Part shown: positions 17,399 to 25,680 of the stretch, piece after piece | Numbering within the stretch: the stretch's first letter is position 1 | How the letters are laid out: the number at the start of each line of letters is the position of its first letter | Source of the DNA: Kribbella amoyensis | GTDB taxonomy: Bacteria; Actinomycetota; Actinomycetes; Propionibacteriales; Kribbellaceae | Direction: 5' to 3' | Length of the DNA: 64,000 bases | Assembly (NCBI RefSeq): GCF_007828865.1 | Contig: NZ_VIVK01000001.1 | Span: 6,014,001-6,078,000, forward strand | Notes under the pieces: model-generated | What the model saw: the letters and a program-made list of their open reading frames with translations, nothing else | What the model was told of the DNA's origin: nothing | Database searches by the model: none | Position numbers and translations under genes: made by a program

Positions 17399-18730
17399 TC
17401 AGGCTTGGCCGAGGAACCGGTCCAGGACCCGGCTGCCGAACTCCAGCGACGCCGTCGGGACCCGCTCGTCGATGCCGTGGAACATGCCCATGAAGTCCAG
17501 GTCGGGCGGCAGCTGCAGCGGGACGAAGCCGAAGCAGCGCACTCCGAGCCGGGACCACGACTTCGCGTCCGTGCCGCCCGACATCAGCAGCGGCGCGGTC
17601 CGGCTCTGCGGGTCCTCGGCGGCCAGGCACGCCTTCATCGCCTCGACCAGGTCGCCGCTGAACTCGGTCTCCAGGGCGATGTCCTCGATCACCGTCTCGC
17701 GCTGCACCTTGTCCCCGAGCAGCTCGTCGATGGTGGCGAAGAACTCCGCCTCGTGCCCGGGCAGGAACCGCCCGTCCACGTGCGCCTCGGCGTCCCCGGG
17801 GATCACGTTCACCTTGTACCCGGCGTTCAGCATCGTCGGGTTCGCGGTGTTGCGGATCGTCGCCCCGAACATCCGGCTGAAGCTGCCCAGCTTGGCCAGC
17901 GTCGCGGTCATGTCCTCGGGGTCCAGCTCGGTGCCGAGCAGGTCCTCCAGCGTCGCGAGGAACTCCCGCACGGTCGGCGTCACCCGCAACGGCCACTCGT
18001 GGTTGCCGATCCGGGTGACCGCCTCGACCAGGTTCGTCACCGCGTTGTCGTCGTTCACCATCGAGCCGTGGCCCGCCGTCCCCCGGGCCTTCAGGCGCAT
18101 CCAGTTCATGCCCTTCTCGGCCGTCTCGATCAGGTACAGCCGCAGGTCGTCCTTCACGGTCAGCGAGAACCCGCCGACCTCGCCGATCCCCTCGGTACAG
18201 TCCGCGACCGTCTCCGGGTGGTTGTTGATCAGCCACTGCGCCCCGTACAGCCCGCCGGCCTCCTCATCCGCGGTGAACACCAGCCGCACGGGCCGCCGCG
18301 GCTTCACCCCGGCCCGCTGCCGTGCCCGGACCACGGACAGCACCATCGCGTCGAAGTCCTTCATGTCGACCGCACCCCGGCCCCACACGCACCCGTCGAA
18401 GACCTCGCCCGCGAACGGGTCCACCTTCCAGTCCTTCGGATCCGCCGGCACCACGTCCAGGTGCCCGTGCACGAGCAACGGGTCAGCGCTCTGGTCCTCC
18501 CCCTCCCAGTGCGCCACCAACGTCGCCCGCCCCGGCTCCGACTCGTAGATCGTCGACTCGATCCCGACCTCGTCGAGCTTGTCCGCGACGTACTCCGCGG
18601 CCATCCGCTCCCCGTTGCTCTTCCCGTTGCCGTAGTTCGTCGTGTCGAACCGGATCAGCTCCCGGCACAGCTCCACCACCTCGGCATCAGCGGCGTACGA
18701 GGGTCCCTCAGGCGTCGTCGGAGAAGTCAT
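17399..18730 (-). CDS. M20/M25/M40 family metallopeptidase (dipeptidase/deacylase)
   Basis: A 443-residue zinc hydrolase of the ArgE/DapE/CPG2 group. The metal ligands are in 'LLVHGHLDVVPADPKDW' (His), 'WGRGAVDMKDF' (bridging Asp) and 'FTADEEAGGLYGA' (catalytic Glu-Glu). A dimerisation 'lid' insert lies between. It probably cleaves dipeptides or N-acyl amino acids in the cytoplasm. It is 36 bases upstream of the LexA-family gene, in the same direction. Confidence 0.92.
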   Translation of the reverse strand: MTSPTTPEGPSYAADAEVVELCRELIRFDTTNYGNGKSNGERMAAEYVADKLDEVGIESTIYESEPGRATLVAHWEGEDQSADPLLVHGHLDVVPADPKDWKVDPFAGEVFDGCVWGRGAVDMKDFDAMVLSVVRARQRAGVKPRRPVRLVFTADEEAGGLYGAQWLINNHPETVADCTEGIGEVGGFSLTVKDDLRLYLIETAEKGMNWMRLKARGTAGHGSMVNDDNAVTNLVEAVTRIGNHEWPLRVTPTVREFLATLEDLLGTELDPEDMTATLAKLGSFSRMFGATIRNTANPTMLNAGYKVNVIPGDAEAHVDGRFLPGHEAEFFATIDELLGDKVQRETVIEDIALETEFSGDLVEAMKACLAAEDPQSRTAPLLMSGGTDAKSWSRLGVRCFGFVPLQLPPDLDFMGMFHGIDERVPTASLEFGSRVLDRFLGQA

Positions 18731-18831
18731 GCCCCCATCCTCCCCTGCCCGATGTGAATTTCACCCGTGGGGTTTGCTACTGTTCTCCGGTCAGCGTCAC
18801 TCGGGCCAAGCCAGAGCGACAAAGACCACTC

Positions 18832-18920
18832 GTCCGGGTGGCGGAATAGGCAGACGCGCTAGCTTGAGGTGCTAGTGCCCGTTTTAGGGCGTGGGGGTTC
18901 AAGTCCCCCCTCGGACACCA
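18832..18920 (+). tRNA. tRNA-Leu (anticodon GAG)
   Basis: An 89-base class II tRNA including an encoded CCA. The acceptor stem is GTCCGGG / CTCGGAC (one G-U pair). The anticodon arm is CTAGC-TTGAGGT-GCTAG with anticodon GAG at 18866-18868. A long variable arm is characteristic of tRNA-Leu, and the T-arm is GGGGG-TTCAAGT-CCCCC. It is intact and forms the left border of the defence island; its 3' end supplies a repeated attachment-site sequence. Confidence 0.96.
18905..18918 (+). repeat. Attachment-site core copy at the tRNA-Leu 3' end
   Basis: CCCCCCTCGGACAC, the 3' T-stem and acceptor strand of the tRNA. The identical 14-mer recurs in the same orientation at 36446-36459, and a partial copy lies at 24937-24945. 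Integrases often target tRNA 3' ends, so this is the probable left junction of the island. Confidence 0.65.
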
Positions 18921-18994
18921 TACTTAGCCCCACGATCCCCTAAGGGATCGATCTCTACGCCGACCATAGTTGGTCACGACTTAGGACGTGCTGC

Positions 18995-20524
18995 TCAGGC
19001 AGCGCTGCCAGCCCGCTCCGCAACCTGCTTCTCGGCCGCTACCGCGTTGTACTGATCCCGCAGTTCGGCCGGATCCCACCCCGCTTCGAGCGCTTCCGGG
19101 CCCGATCCATGGTGACCTTTGCCGCACGGACACGCCCACAAAGTTCCTCGACATACGCGGCACGACCATCCTCGCCCTCAGCATCGATCAGAAGTGCCTC
19201 GATCGTGGCTTCTCGGTGTGCCGGATCGAACAGCGTCCCGACCCACCGATTCAGCGCCGGTACGACGACGTCCTCCCGCAGATAGATCTGCCGAGGATGC
19301 GCCAACGCGGCCGCCGACCCCGGCACTAACTTACGAGCATTGCACCGGTGGTACAACGTCTCCGCATGCCGCGCGGCCCCCTCCATGTTCCGACTACACA
19401 TCGAGCACTTGATCCGCCCCCGAAGCACATAGACCCGCCGCGACGGCGAGCGCCTCCGAGGCCCGCTCGACCACCCCTTCGCCCCACCCACCCGACACCG
19501 CCGCTTCTCAAGCTCCGCCGCCGTGAAGACCTCGACCGAACCGATCTCCGGATGCGTCGGCCGCCGCGACCGCACGATCTTCGCCTGCGGCGACCGGCGA
19601 AACTTCACCACGTAACCAGCGTCAACGTCATCCGGGTCGACCAGCTCCTCGACCTTTTGCCACCGCCCATAGATCGCGTACCCGGTGTACCGCGGATTCT
19701 CGAGAACCGCAGCAATCGTGCTGTGCTGCCACCCATCCATGATCCGGTGCCGGTTCTGCTCCGGTGTATGCGCCGACGGACACGGCACACTCTCCCGATT
19801 CAGCTGCTCCGCGATCGCCTTCCGCCCCCACCCTTCGAGGTACATCGCGAAGACCCGCCGTACGACGGCCGCCGCGACCTCATCGACAACCATGACCCGC
19901 ATCCGCTGCCCCTCCGCCGCCTTCTTAGGGTGCGGGTAGGGCCCGCCATCCACCACCCGATACCCGTACGACGCCCCCCACCCTGAAACTGCCCATCGAC
20001 CAACACCTGCGCAGCCATCGCCACCCGCTTCTGCACATGCTGACGCTCAGACTTCGACAACCCACCCGTGATCGTCATCGCCATGTCGTGCACCGTGTTC
20101 TCCGGATCGAACCGACCCCCAAGACTCGGAATCCACAACGACACCCCGAACAGATCGAACTTCGGCCAGGTGAGGCTGAACTGATTACTGAACCAGCACC
20201 GAGTCGCCTCCCCCACGACGAGGCCGTCCCACTCGCGACCTGGGTCCTTCAACGCCCGCAGCACTCGGCTCGCCTCGTCGCGCCGCTCCCACGGCAACGA
20301 CCGCGACTGACCGCTGTCGAAAACTCCGCAACGATCTCGCCACCCAACGGCTGCACAAACCGAGCGGCCTCCCCCAACTGCCACGCTTTCGACGTCGCCG
20401 GATCCTGGTTGTCCTCCGTCGAACACCGCCCATAGAACGCCAACCGCCCCGCCCCACCGCCGCCGCTCACATCCGTTTCCGGCTCGGACTGTCCGCCCCG
20501 AGCGACAAGTTCGTCCAGGTCCAT
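18995..20524 (-). pseudogene. Frameshifted large serine recombinase
   Basis: The remains of a serine recombinase of about 510 residues spread over several reading frames. The N-terminal resolvase domain starts at ATG 20524 with 'RLAFYGRCSTEDNQDPATSK'; the catalytic serine is in C-S-T-E. It shifts frame after 'GGEIVAEFS', continues with 'LPWERRDEASRVLRALKDPG' and 'TGGLSKSERQHVQKRVAMAA', and shifts again into the recombinase domain ('AEGQRMRVMVVDEVAAAVVR'). The zinc-ribbon region is 'IKCSMCSRN...CNARKLVPGS'. A third shift precedes the coiled-coil end 'WDPAELRDQYNAVAAEKQVA'. It points toward the tRNA, 75 bases away. At least three frameshifts make it inactive as written, barring sequencing error. 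Confidence 0.85.
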
Positions 20525-20849
20525 GGTCGGGTGCTGGACGGTACTGCCGTGGCCAGCCAGGACTATGAGACACCGAGCAGCGAGCTCCCAGACCCCCTCC
20601 CCCGATCGACCTGCCCAGGACGACGACACAAGTCCGCCGACACCGGGGTCGGTGTACACCGGTCCGACAGCCGCAGACCAGCATCGAGATCCCCGTCACG
20701 CTGATCGACGGCAAGGTCGCCGAGCCCACTGAGACCATCTCTTCGCGGGCCGGCGGAGTCTTCGATGTGGAGTACAGGTGCCGTCGACGATCACCACAAC
20801 GGCTAAGGCGCTTCGGCGCTGGCCCAGCCACTGGGGCAGCGCCGAAGGG
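20525..20849. other. Gap between recombinase pseudogene and Gabija promoter
   Basis: No intact gene. On the plus strand around 20660-20770 there is a short coding-like stretch reading 'TSIEIPVTLIDGKVAEPTET' then 'AGGVFDVEYR'. It has no start of its own and runs into low-complexity arginine codons. It may be a scrap of a lost gene; I do not recognise it. Confidence 0.35.
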
Positions 20850-20878
20850 TTGGCAACTCTGGGTAATCAGTGCATAAT
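20850..20878 (+). promoter_or_regulatory. Sigma-70-type promoter for the Gabija-like pair
   Basis: TTGGCA (20850-20855), a 17-base spacer, then CATAAT (20873-20878), ending 57 bases upstream of the ATPase start. The ATG has a GGGGG-A site eight bases before it. The local A+T richness stands out from the surrounding GC-rich DNA. Confidence 0.55.
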
Positions 20879-20935
20879 CTCTAGCTCGTTCGGTGTGGGG
20901 AAAAATACGGCACCGATACCGTAGGGGGAAATCTT

Positions 20936-23017
20936 ATGCACTTGCAGTCTTTCGCGGTCAGAAACTTTCGGCGACTACGGCAGATCAGGGTGGATCTGGA
21001 CGACGAGGCAACGATCTTCGTCGGCGCCAACAACTCCGGAAAAACGTCATCGATGCACATCTTCCAGTATTTTATGATCGATAGCGTCAAGTTCGGAATT
21101 CACGACTTCAGCGCTGCCTGCTGGCAGCAGTTCAACGAGTACGATCCAGCCACCGAAGGCGCGGCGCTGCCGGACATCACCCTCGACCTGTGGTTCAACA
21201 TCGACGAGGCCAACCTGCACCGGGTCATCGACCTGCTGCCGGACCTCGAATGGGAGGACTCCGCGCCGGTCGGCATCCGTTTGTCTTTCGAGGCCAAGGA
21301 TCCGGCGCAACTGCACGCAAACTACCTGGCAATGCGGGCCGAGACAGGGCGCTGGCCCAGCGACCTGCACGACTACCTGCGCAAACGACTCAGGGTCGAG
21401 TACCACGTGGTCCACTACAAGCTCGACCGCCGGCAGTTCGACAAGCACCTGCTGCTGAAATCCGAGCAGACTCTCCAGGTCCTTGAGAAAGGCAAGGAAA
21501 TCCTCCGCTCGATCATCAAAGTCGATCTCCTCCACGCCCAGCGGCACCTCGCCGACACCGAACAGCGCGGTCGCGACGAAGACCTTTCCCGCACTCTCGG
21601 GCGATACTACGAAAGATATCTGGAAAAGCCGGATCCGGCCCAAGCACCGCTGCAGGCGCTGGCCGACACCGAAGTGGGTCTCAACAACCATTTCAACACC
21701 GTCTTCGGCCCGATCGTGAAACGCCTCAACAAACTCGGATATCCGGGCATCGACAATCCCGATCTGATGGTGCGGACCGAGCTCCGCGGCGATACCTTGA
21801 TGAACACTAGCGCCCAGGTGCACTACGTGGTGCCGGGTGCCCCGGCCGGTCAGCCGGCGATTACGCTGCCTGACCGCTACAACGGGCTCGGGTTCAAGAA
21901 CCTGATCTACATGGTGGTCGAGATCGTCGCCGCCCACGAGGCCAGGAAACAGATGGCCGAGGGTCAGCCGCCGGTGCACCTGATCATGGTCGAGGAGCCG
22001 GAGTCGCATCTGCACGCCCAGCTCCAGCAGGTATTCATCCGGCAGCTCAAGAGCATCATCGACGACGTCGAGGACCCGGGCACACAGTTCGTGCTGACCA
22101 CCCACTCCTCGCACATCGTGTACGAGGACTTCAGCTCGATCCGCTACTTCGCCAGGGTCCGCGACATGGACACCTTCCGCTACAGCGACGTCCGCGACCT
22201 CTCGGTCTTCTCCGACGAGGTCGAGGCCGACACCCGGAAGTTCCTGCTGCAGTACCTCAAGCTGACCCACTGCGACCTGTTCTTCGCCGACGCCGCCATC
22301 CTGGTCGAGGGCAATGTCGAGCGACTGCTAGTGCCCCTGATCATCTCGGAGTTCTGCGAGCGGCTGGCGACCTCACACCTGACGATCCTCGAACTCGGTG
22401 GCGCGTTCGCCCACCGGTTCAGGAAGCTAGTCGAATTCCTCGGCCTGCATTGTCTGGTGATCACCGACATCGACAGCATCTCCGGACCACCGAAACCCCG
22501 GGAAGCGTGCACCACCGACAAGCCCGGTGCGATCACGGCCAACCAGACACTGATCCAGTGGCTCCCCGGAGAGGAGAACATCAAGACGCTGCTGGAGCTC
22601 GAGCCGGAGAAGAAGGAGTACCGCGGTGGCCCAGGGAAGGCGACCGTCCGGGTCGCCTACCAGACGCCGCACGAGATCAGCTGGCACCTTGAGAAGCTGA
22701 CGATCGCGGGCCGGACCTTCGAGGAAGCGCTGGCCTTCGAGAACCTCGACTGGAGCCAGGACGAAGCCAACAAGTCGCTGAGACTTAAGGTGAAGGATCC
22801 GGCCGATCTCGACGCTGTCGTCCAGGGTGTCTTCGAGCGGGTCCGCAAGCTCGACAAGACGAAGTTCGCGCTGACCCTGATCGAGCGAGAGGTCGACTGG
22901 GCCTGCCCCAGCTACATCTCCGAAGGACTGGACTGGCTGGCCGACGAGATCTGCGACCTGGACGCGCCACCGACCGTGGTGTCCGCCGAGGAGGTGACCG
23001 ATGAGTCCTCGGATTGA
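20936..23017 (+). CDS. gajA: OLD-family ATPase/TOPRIM nuclease, Gabija GajA-like
   Basis: A 693-residue class 2 OLD protein. The N-terminal ABC-type ATPase domain has Walker A G-A-N-N-S-G-K-T at 30-37, Walker B 'LIMVEEPESHLH' around 349-360, and H-loop 'VLTTHSSHI'. The C-terminal TOPRIM domain has its acidic residue Glu458 in 'AILVEGNVERLL' and D-x-D 511-513 in 'LVITDIDSIS'. In Gabija, GajA nicks DNA when nucleotide pools fall during phage infection. The UvrD-type helicase gene begins 17 bases before this gene ends, which is the Gabija arrangement. It is longer than characterised GajA (578 residues in Bacillus cereus VD045), so subtype and activity are inferred. Confidence 0.82.
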   Translation: MHLQSFAVRNFRRLRQIRVDLDDEATIFVGANNSGKTSSMHIFQYFMIDSVKFGIHDFSAACWQQFNEYDPATEGAALPDITLDLWFNIDEANLHRVIDLLPDLEWEDSAPVGIRLSFEAKDPAQLHANYLAMRAETGRWPSDLHDYLRKRLRVEYHVVHYKLDRRQFDKHLLLKSEQTLQVLEKGKEILRSIIKVDLLHAQRHLADTEQRGRDEDLSRTLGRYYERYLEKPDPAQAPLQALADTEVGLNNHFNTVFGPIVKRLNKLGYPGIDNPDLMVRTELRGDTLMNTSAQVHYVVPGAPAGQPAITLPDRYNGLGFKNLIYMVVEIVAAHEARKQMAEGQPPVHLIMVEEPESHLHAQLQQVFIRQLKSIIDDVEDPGTQFVLTTHSSHIVYEDFSSIRYFARVRDMDTFRYSDVRDLSVFSDEVEADTRKFLLQYLKLTHCDLFFADAAILVEGNVERLLVPLIISEFCERLATSHLTILELGGAFAHRFRKLVEFLGLHCLVITDIDSISGPPKPREACTTDKPGAITANQTLIQWLPGEENIKTLLELEPEKKEYRGGPGKATVRVAYQTPHEISWHLEKLTIAGRTFEEALAFENLDWSQDEANKSLRLKVKDPADLDAVVQGVFERVRKLDKTKFALTLIEREVDWACPSYISEGLDWLADEICDLDAPPTVVSAEEVTDESSD

Positions 23018-24854
23018 CAGTCCCAGCACTCCGGCCGACGAGGAACTGCAGCAGATCCTCGCTGACCCGGAGATCCCCGGCTTCACCATGATCGCCGGCG
23101 CCGGGTCCGGCAAGACGACGTCGCTGGTCAAGGCACTGCACCACGTGATCTCCACCCGTGGTCGACAATTCCTTGCGAACCGGCAACAGATCGCCTGTAT
23201 CACCTACACGGAGATCGCCCGGCAGGAGATCGAGGACGATTTGGCGAACAGCCCGATCGCGCACGTCTCGACCATTCACAGCTTCCTGTGGACCCTGGTC
23301 GAGCCCTTCCAAGGCGACATCCGGCGCTGGCTGGACAAGAACGGGCGAGCTGCTCTCGCCGAACTCGAGGACAGGTACGCGAATGCGGGCGCGCGGACAC
23401 AACCGAAGACGTTGGAGGCTCTCAAGCGGCGGATCGAGCGCCGGCGTGACGGACTGGCGAGGTTGGACAACGTCGAGAAGTTCAAGTTCGGGGTGGCCAC
23501 CAGCTACGGCGAGGGGATCGTCGGCTATGCCGACGTCCTGAAGATGGTGCCCGAGCTGATCCTGAACAAGCCGTTGTTCGGCAAGCTGATCGCCCGCAGG
23601 TACCCACTCGTGTTCGTCGACGAGAGCCAGGACACCTTCAAGGCGGTGGTCGCCTGCCTCCGGCATGTCGCGGTGACACAGAAAGGGCACTTCTGCCTGG
23701 GCTTCTTCGGCGATCCGGTCCAGAAGATCTACAGCACCGGGATCGGGACGATCGTCCCCGAGGACGGCTGGCGCAGAGTGGAGAAGCCGGAGAACTTCCG
23801 GTCACCACTGCGAGTACTCGCGGTCATCAATTCCATCCGTGCCGAGGCCGACGGCCTGGAACAGATCTCTGGTCTTCCGGCTGATCTGCAACGCGACGGC
23901 GAAGTCACGTACTTCGTGTTCCCCCTCGCCGCCGATCGCAACGCATTGCTGAAGAAGGCGCAGACCTGGCTCGAGCAGCACTCCGAAATCAACGCCTGGC
24001 AGCGCGAGGACGAGACCAAGACGCTCGTCATCACGCACCGGATGGCGGCCGGCCGGCTCGGCTTCCAGGCCTTATACGACGCGTTCCACGGCACGCGGCT
24101 GCAGGAAGGCTTCACCGAAGGAAGTGCCTGGCCACTTACACCGTTTCTCAGCACCCTGCTACCTCTGGTCCAGGCGGCGAACAGCAACCGTGCTGAGCTG
24201 CTACCGCGATTGCGAAAGTCGAGCCCGCTGCTCCGGCCGGAGAACGTCGACGAGACCACGGTGCGACCGACTCTGGCGACTCTCGCCGCAGGTGTGGACG
24301 AACTCGTCAAGACGGTGGCGGACGGCGGGCCCGGGTCTGTTCGCAAGGCGCTCTCGGTGGCGCACGAGCGCAGTCTGGTCGAGCTCGACGACCGCCTGCT
24401 CCAGGTCTTGGCGGAGGATCCGCCGGAGTCCGAGGATGACGAAGAACAGATGCTCACGGCACTGATGCGGTGTGATGTGGCTGAACTGGAGGGTTACGCC
24501 CGCTATATCGGTAACGACTCGCCGTACTCGACGCAGCAAGGAGTCAAGGGCGCGGAGTACAAGGACGTGATCGTCGTCCTCGACGACGACGAAGGCCGGC
24601 ACTTCCAGTTCTCCTACAACAAGTACCTCGGCCTGGAGAACCTGTCGAAAGCGGAGGCGGCCAGGGGCGCCGACGAAGAGACGAGCGTCGACCGCACCCG
24701 TCGCCTCCTCTACGTCTGCGCCTCGCGCGCCACCCGGGCGTTGGCCATCGTCCTGTACGCCGCCGACGTCGACGCAGCCACCAAGGCAATGCAGGACTTA
24801 CTCCCCGGCGCCCATCAGGTCTCAACCGAGGACCTCGCCTCGGTGGAGACCTGA
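23001..24854 (+). CDS. gajB: UvrD/Rep-type helicase, Gabija GajB-like
   Basis: A 617-residue superfamily 1A helicase. Motif I is G-A-G-S-G-K-T-T at 33-40, motif II 'VFVDESQDT' around 205-212, motif III 'GFFGDPVQKIYSTG', motif IV 'KPENFRSP', motif V 'QGVKGAEYKDVIVVLDDD', and motif VI 'RRLLYVCASRATRALAIVLY'. All ATPase motifs look intact. The start is set by GAGGAGG upstream of the ATG, inside the 3' end of the GajA-like gene, so translation is coupled. The pairing OLD/TOPRIM plus UvrD is diagnostic of Gabija. Its stop lies only three bases from the stop of a recombinase remnant on the other strand. Confidence 0.84.
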   Translation: MSPRIDSPSTPADEELQQILADPEIPGFTMIAGAGSGKTTSLVKALHHVISTRGRQFLANRQQIACITYTEIARQEIEDDLANSPIAHVSTIHSFLWTLVEPFQGDIRRWLDKNGRAALAELEDRYANAGARTQPKTLEALKRRIERRRDGLARLDNVEKFKFGVATSYGEGIVGYADVLKMVPELILNKPLFGKLIARRYPLVFVDESQDTFKAVVACLRHVAVTQKGHFCLGFFGDPVQKIYSTGIGTIVPEDGWRRVEKPENFRSPLRVLAVINSIRAEADGLEQISGLPADLQRDGEVTYFVFPLAADRNALLKKAQTWLEQHSEINAWQREDETKTLVITHRMAAGRLGFQALYDAFHGTRLQEGFTEGSAWPLTPFLSTLLPLVQAANSNRAELLPRLRKSSPLLRPENVDETTVRPTLATLAAGVDELVKTVADGGPGSVRKALSVAHERSLVELDDRLLQVLAEDPPESEDDEEQMLTALMRCDVAELEGYARYIGNDSPYSTQQGVKGAEYKDVIVVLDDDEGRHFQFSYNKYLGLENLSKAEAARGADEETSVDRTRRLLYVCASRATRALAIVLYAADVDAATKAMQDLLPGAHQVSTEDLASVET

Positions 24855-24857
24855 TGC

Positions 24858-25191
24858 TCAGGCGGTAGTTCGGATCAGGTCGGCGGCCATTTCGGCAATG
24901 GCGAGGTCGAGTCGGCTGGTTAAGGTGCGTGTCCGGCCTCGGACAGACCTTATCCGCAGGGTCACCCACCGGGTCGACCTCCACGTCATCGGTCTGGTCG
25001 GCGTGGTGATATCTCAGCGAGAGCTGGAGCGCGCCGCAAAGCCGATTCAGCTCCTCCGGGTTCACATGGTTCAAGGCCGCTCCGATGTCACTCAACTCAT
25101 CGATCCACGCCTCGATCGGTGCCTTGGTAATCACGACCTGAGCCGGCAAAGAAGTCAGCGCCTTCTCGGCCACCTGCTTCTCAGCCGCCGG
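24858..25191 (-). pseudogene. C-terminal remnant of a second serine recombinase
   Basis: The translation contains 'AAEKQVAEKALTSLPAQ' followed by 'IDELSDIGAALNHVNPEELN' and 'ALQLSLRYHH', the coiled-coil/C-terminal end of actinobacterial serine recombinases. After about 24935 a frameshift is needed to continue into 'RTLTSRLDLAIAEMAADLIR' and the stop at 24858. It has no catalytic domain. Orientation (toward the tRNA) is the same as the first recombinase pseudogene. Confidence 0.7.
24917..24945 (+). repeat. Second attachment-site-like repeat
   Basis: TGGTTAAGGTGCGTG (24917-24931), followed by a degenerate core containing CCTCGGACA (24937-24945). The 15-mer is identical to 36431-36445 and the core matches part of the tRNA-Leu 3' end, all in the same orientation. 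It lies within the 3' coding end of the recombinase remnant. Confidence 0.6.
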
Positions 25192-25365
25192 ACCACGTGT
25201 CACGAGCGGCACCTTCACAGCGCACCGCCGACACCGTCGTCCGGATCCATCATCGGGCTCGACCACCCGGTAGGCCAGCACGGCACGGTCCGGCTCGTGC
25301 AGCTGCCAGATCACTTTGAGCCTGAGCTCGTCAAGGCGTGTGAACGTGGTCAGATCAGGGCTGGT
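25192..25365 (-). pseudogene. N-terminal scrap of an ISL3-family transposase; rest of gap empty
   Basis: The translation 'SPDLTTFTRLDELRLKV' continuing to 'HEPDRAVLAYRVVEPDD' and a C-R-R-C pair resembles the zinc-finger N-terminus of ISL3 transposases. It is cut off after about 58 residues and fused in frame to the recombinase remnant. No inverted repeat was found. From 25366 to the TIGR04141 gene at 25681 I see no gene. Confidence 0.55.
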
Positions 25366-25680
25366 GAAGGTAGCGTCAGGCACCTTGAGGTTCTCTCGAT
25401 GGGCGGTGAGAACTCCCATCATCGGAAGATCTCGACCCCTACCCAGACACCGACGCGACGCCAGCCTCTACACCCTCAACTGCGAAGAGCCAGCAAAGTC
25501 TGGTACCCCACGATCCGCGTGCCCATCCCCCGATCCGGATACCGACACCGGCGGTCGGCCAGCCGGAAATCGAGTACGAGACATTCTCGTATCCGGCTCG
25601 CCGGGACGATGTGCGGCGCGGAGATCACTGTGCTGTGCTGGAACAGCACGGAGAGTGATACCGGGGCGGGGTGGGTAGCG

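Noticed and set aside
16796..18757. A 650-codon plus-strand frame opposite lexA-like and M20 genes
   Set aside because: Low-complexity antisense translation caused by GC-rich codon positions; the minus-strand products are well-defined families.
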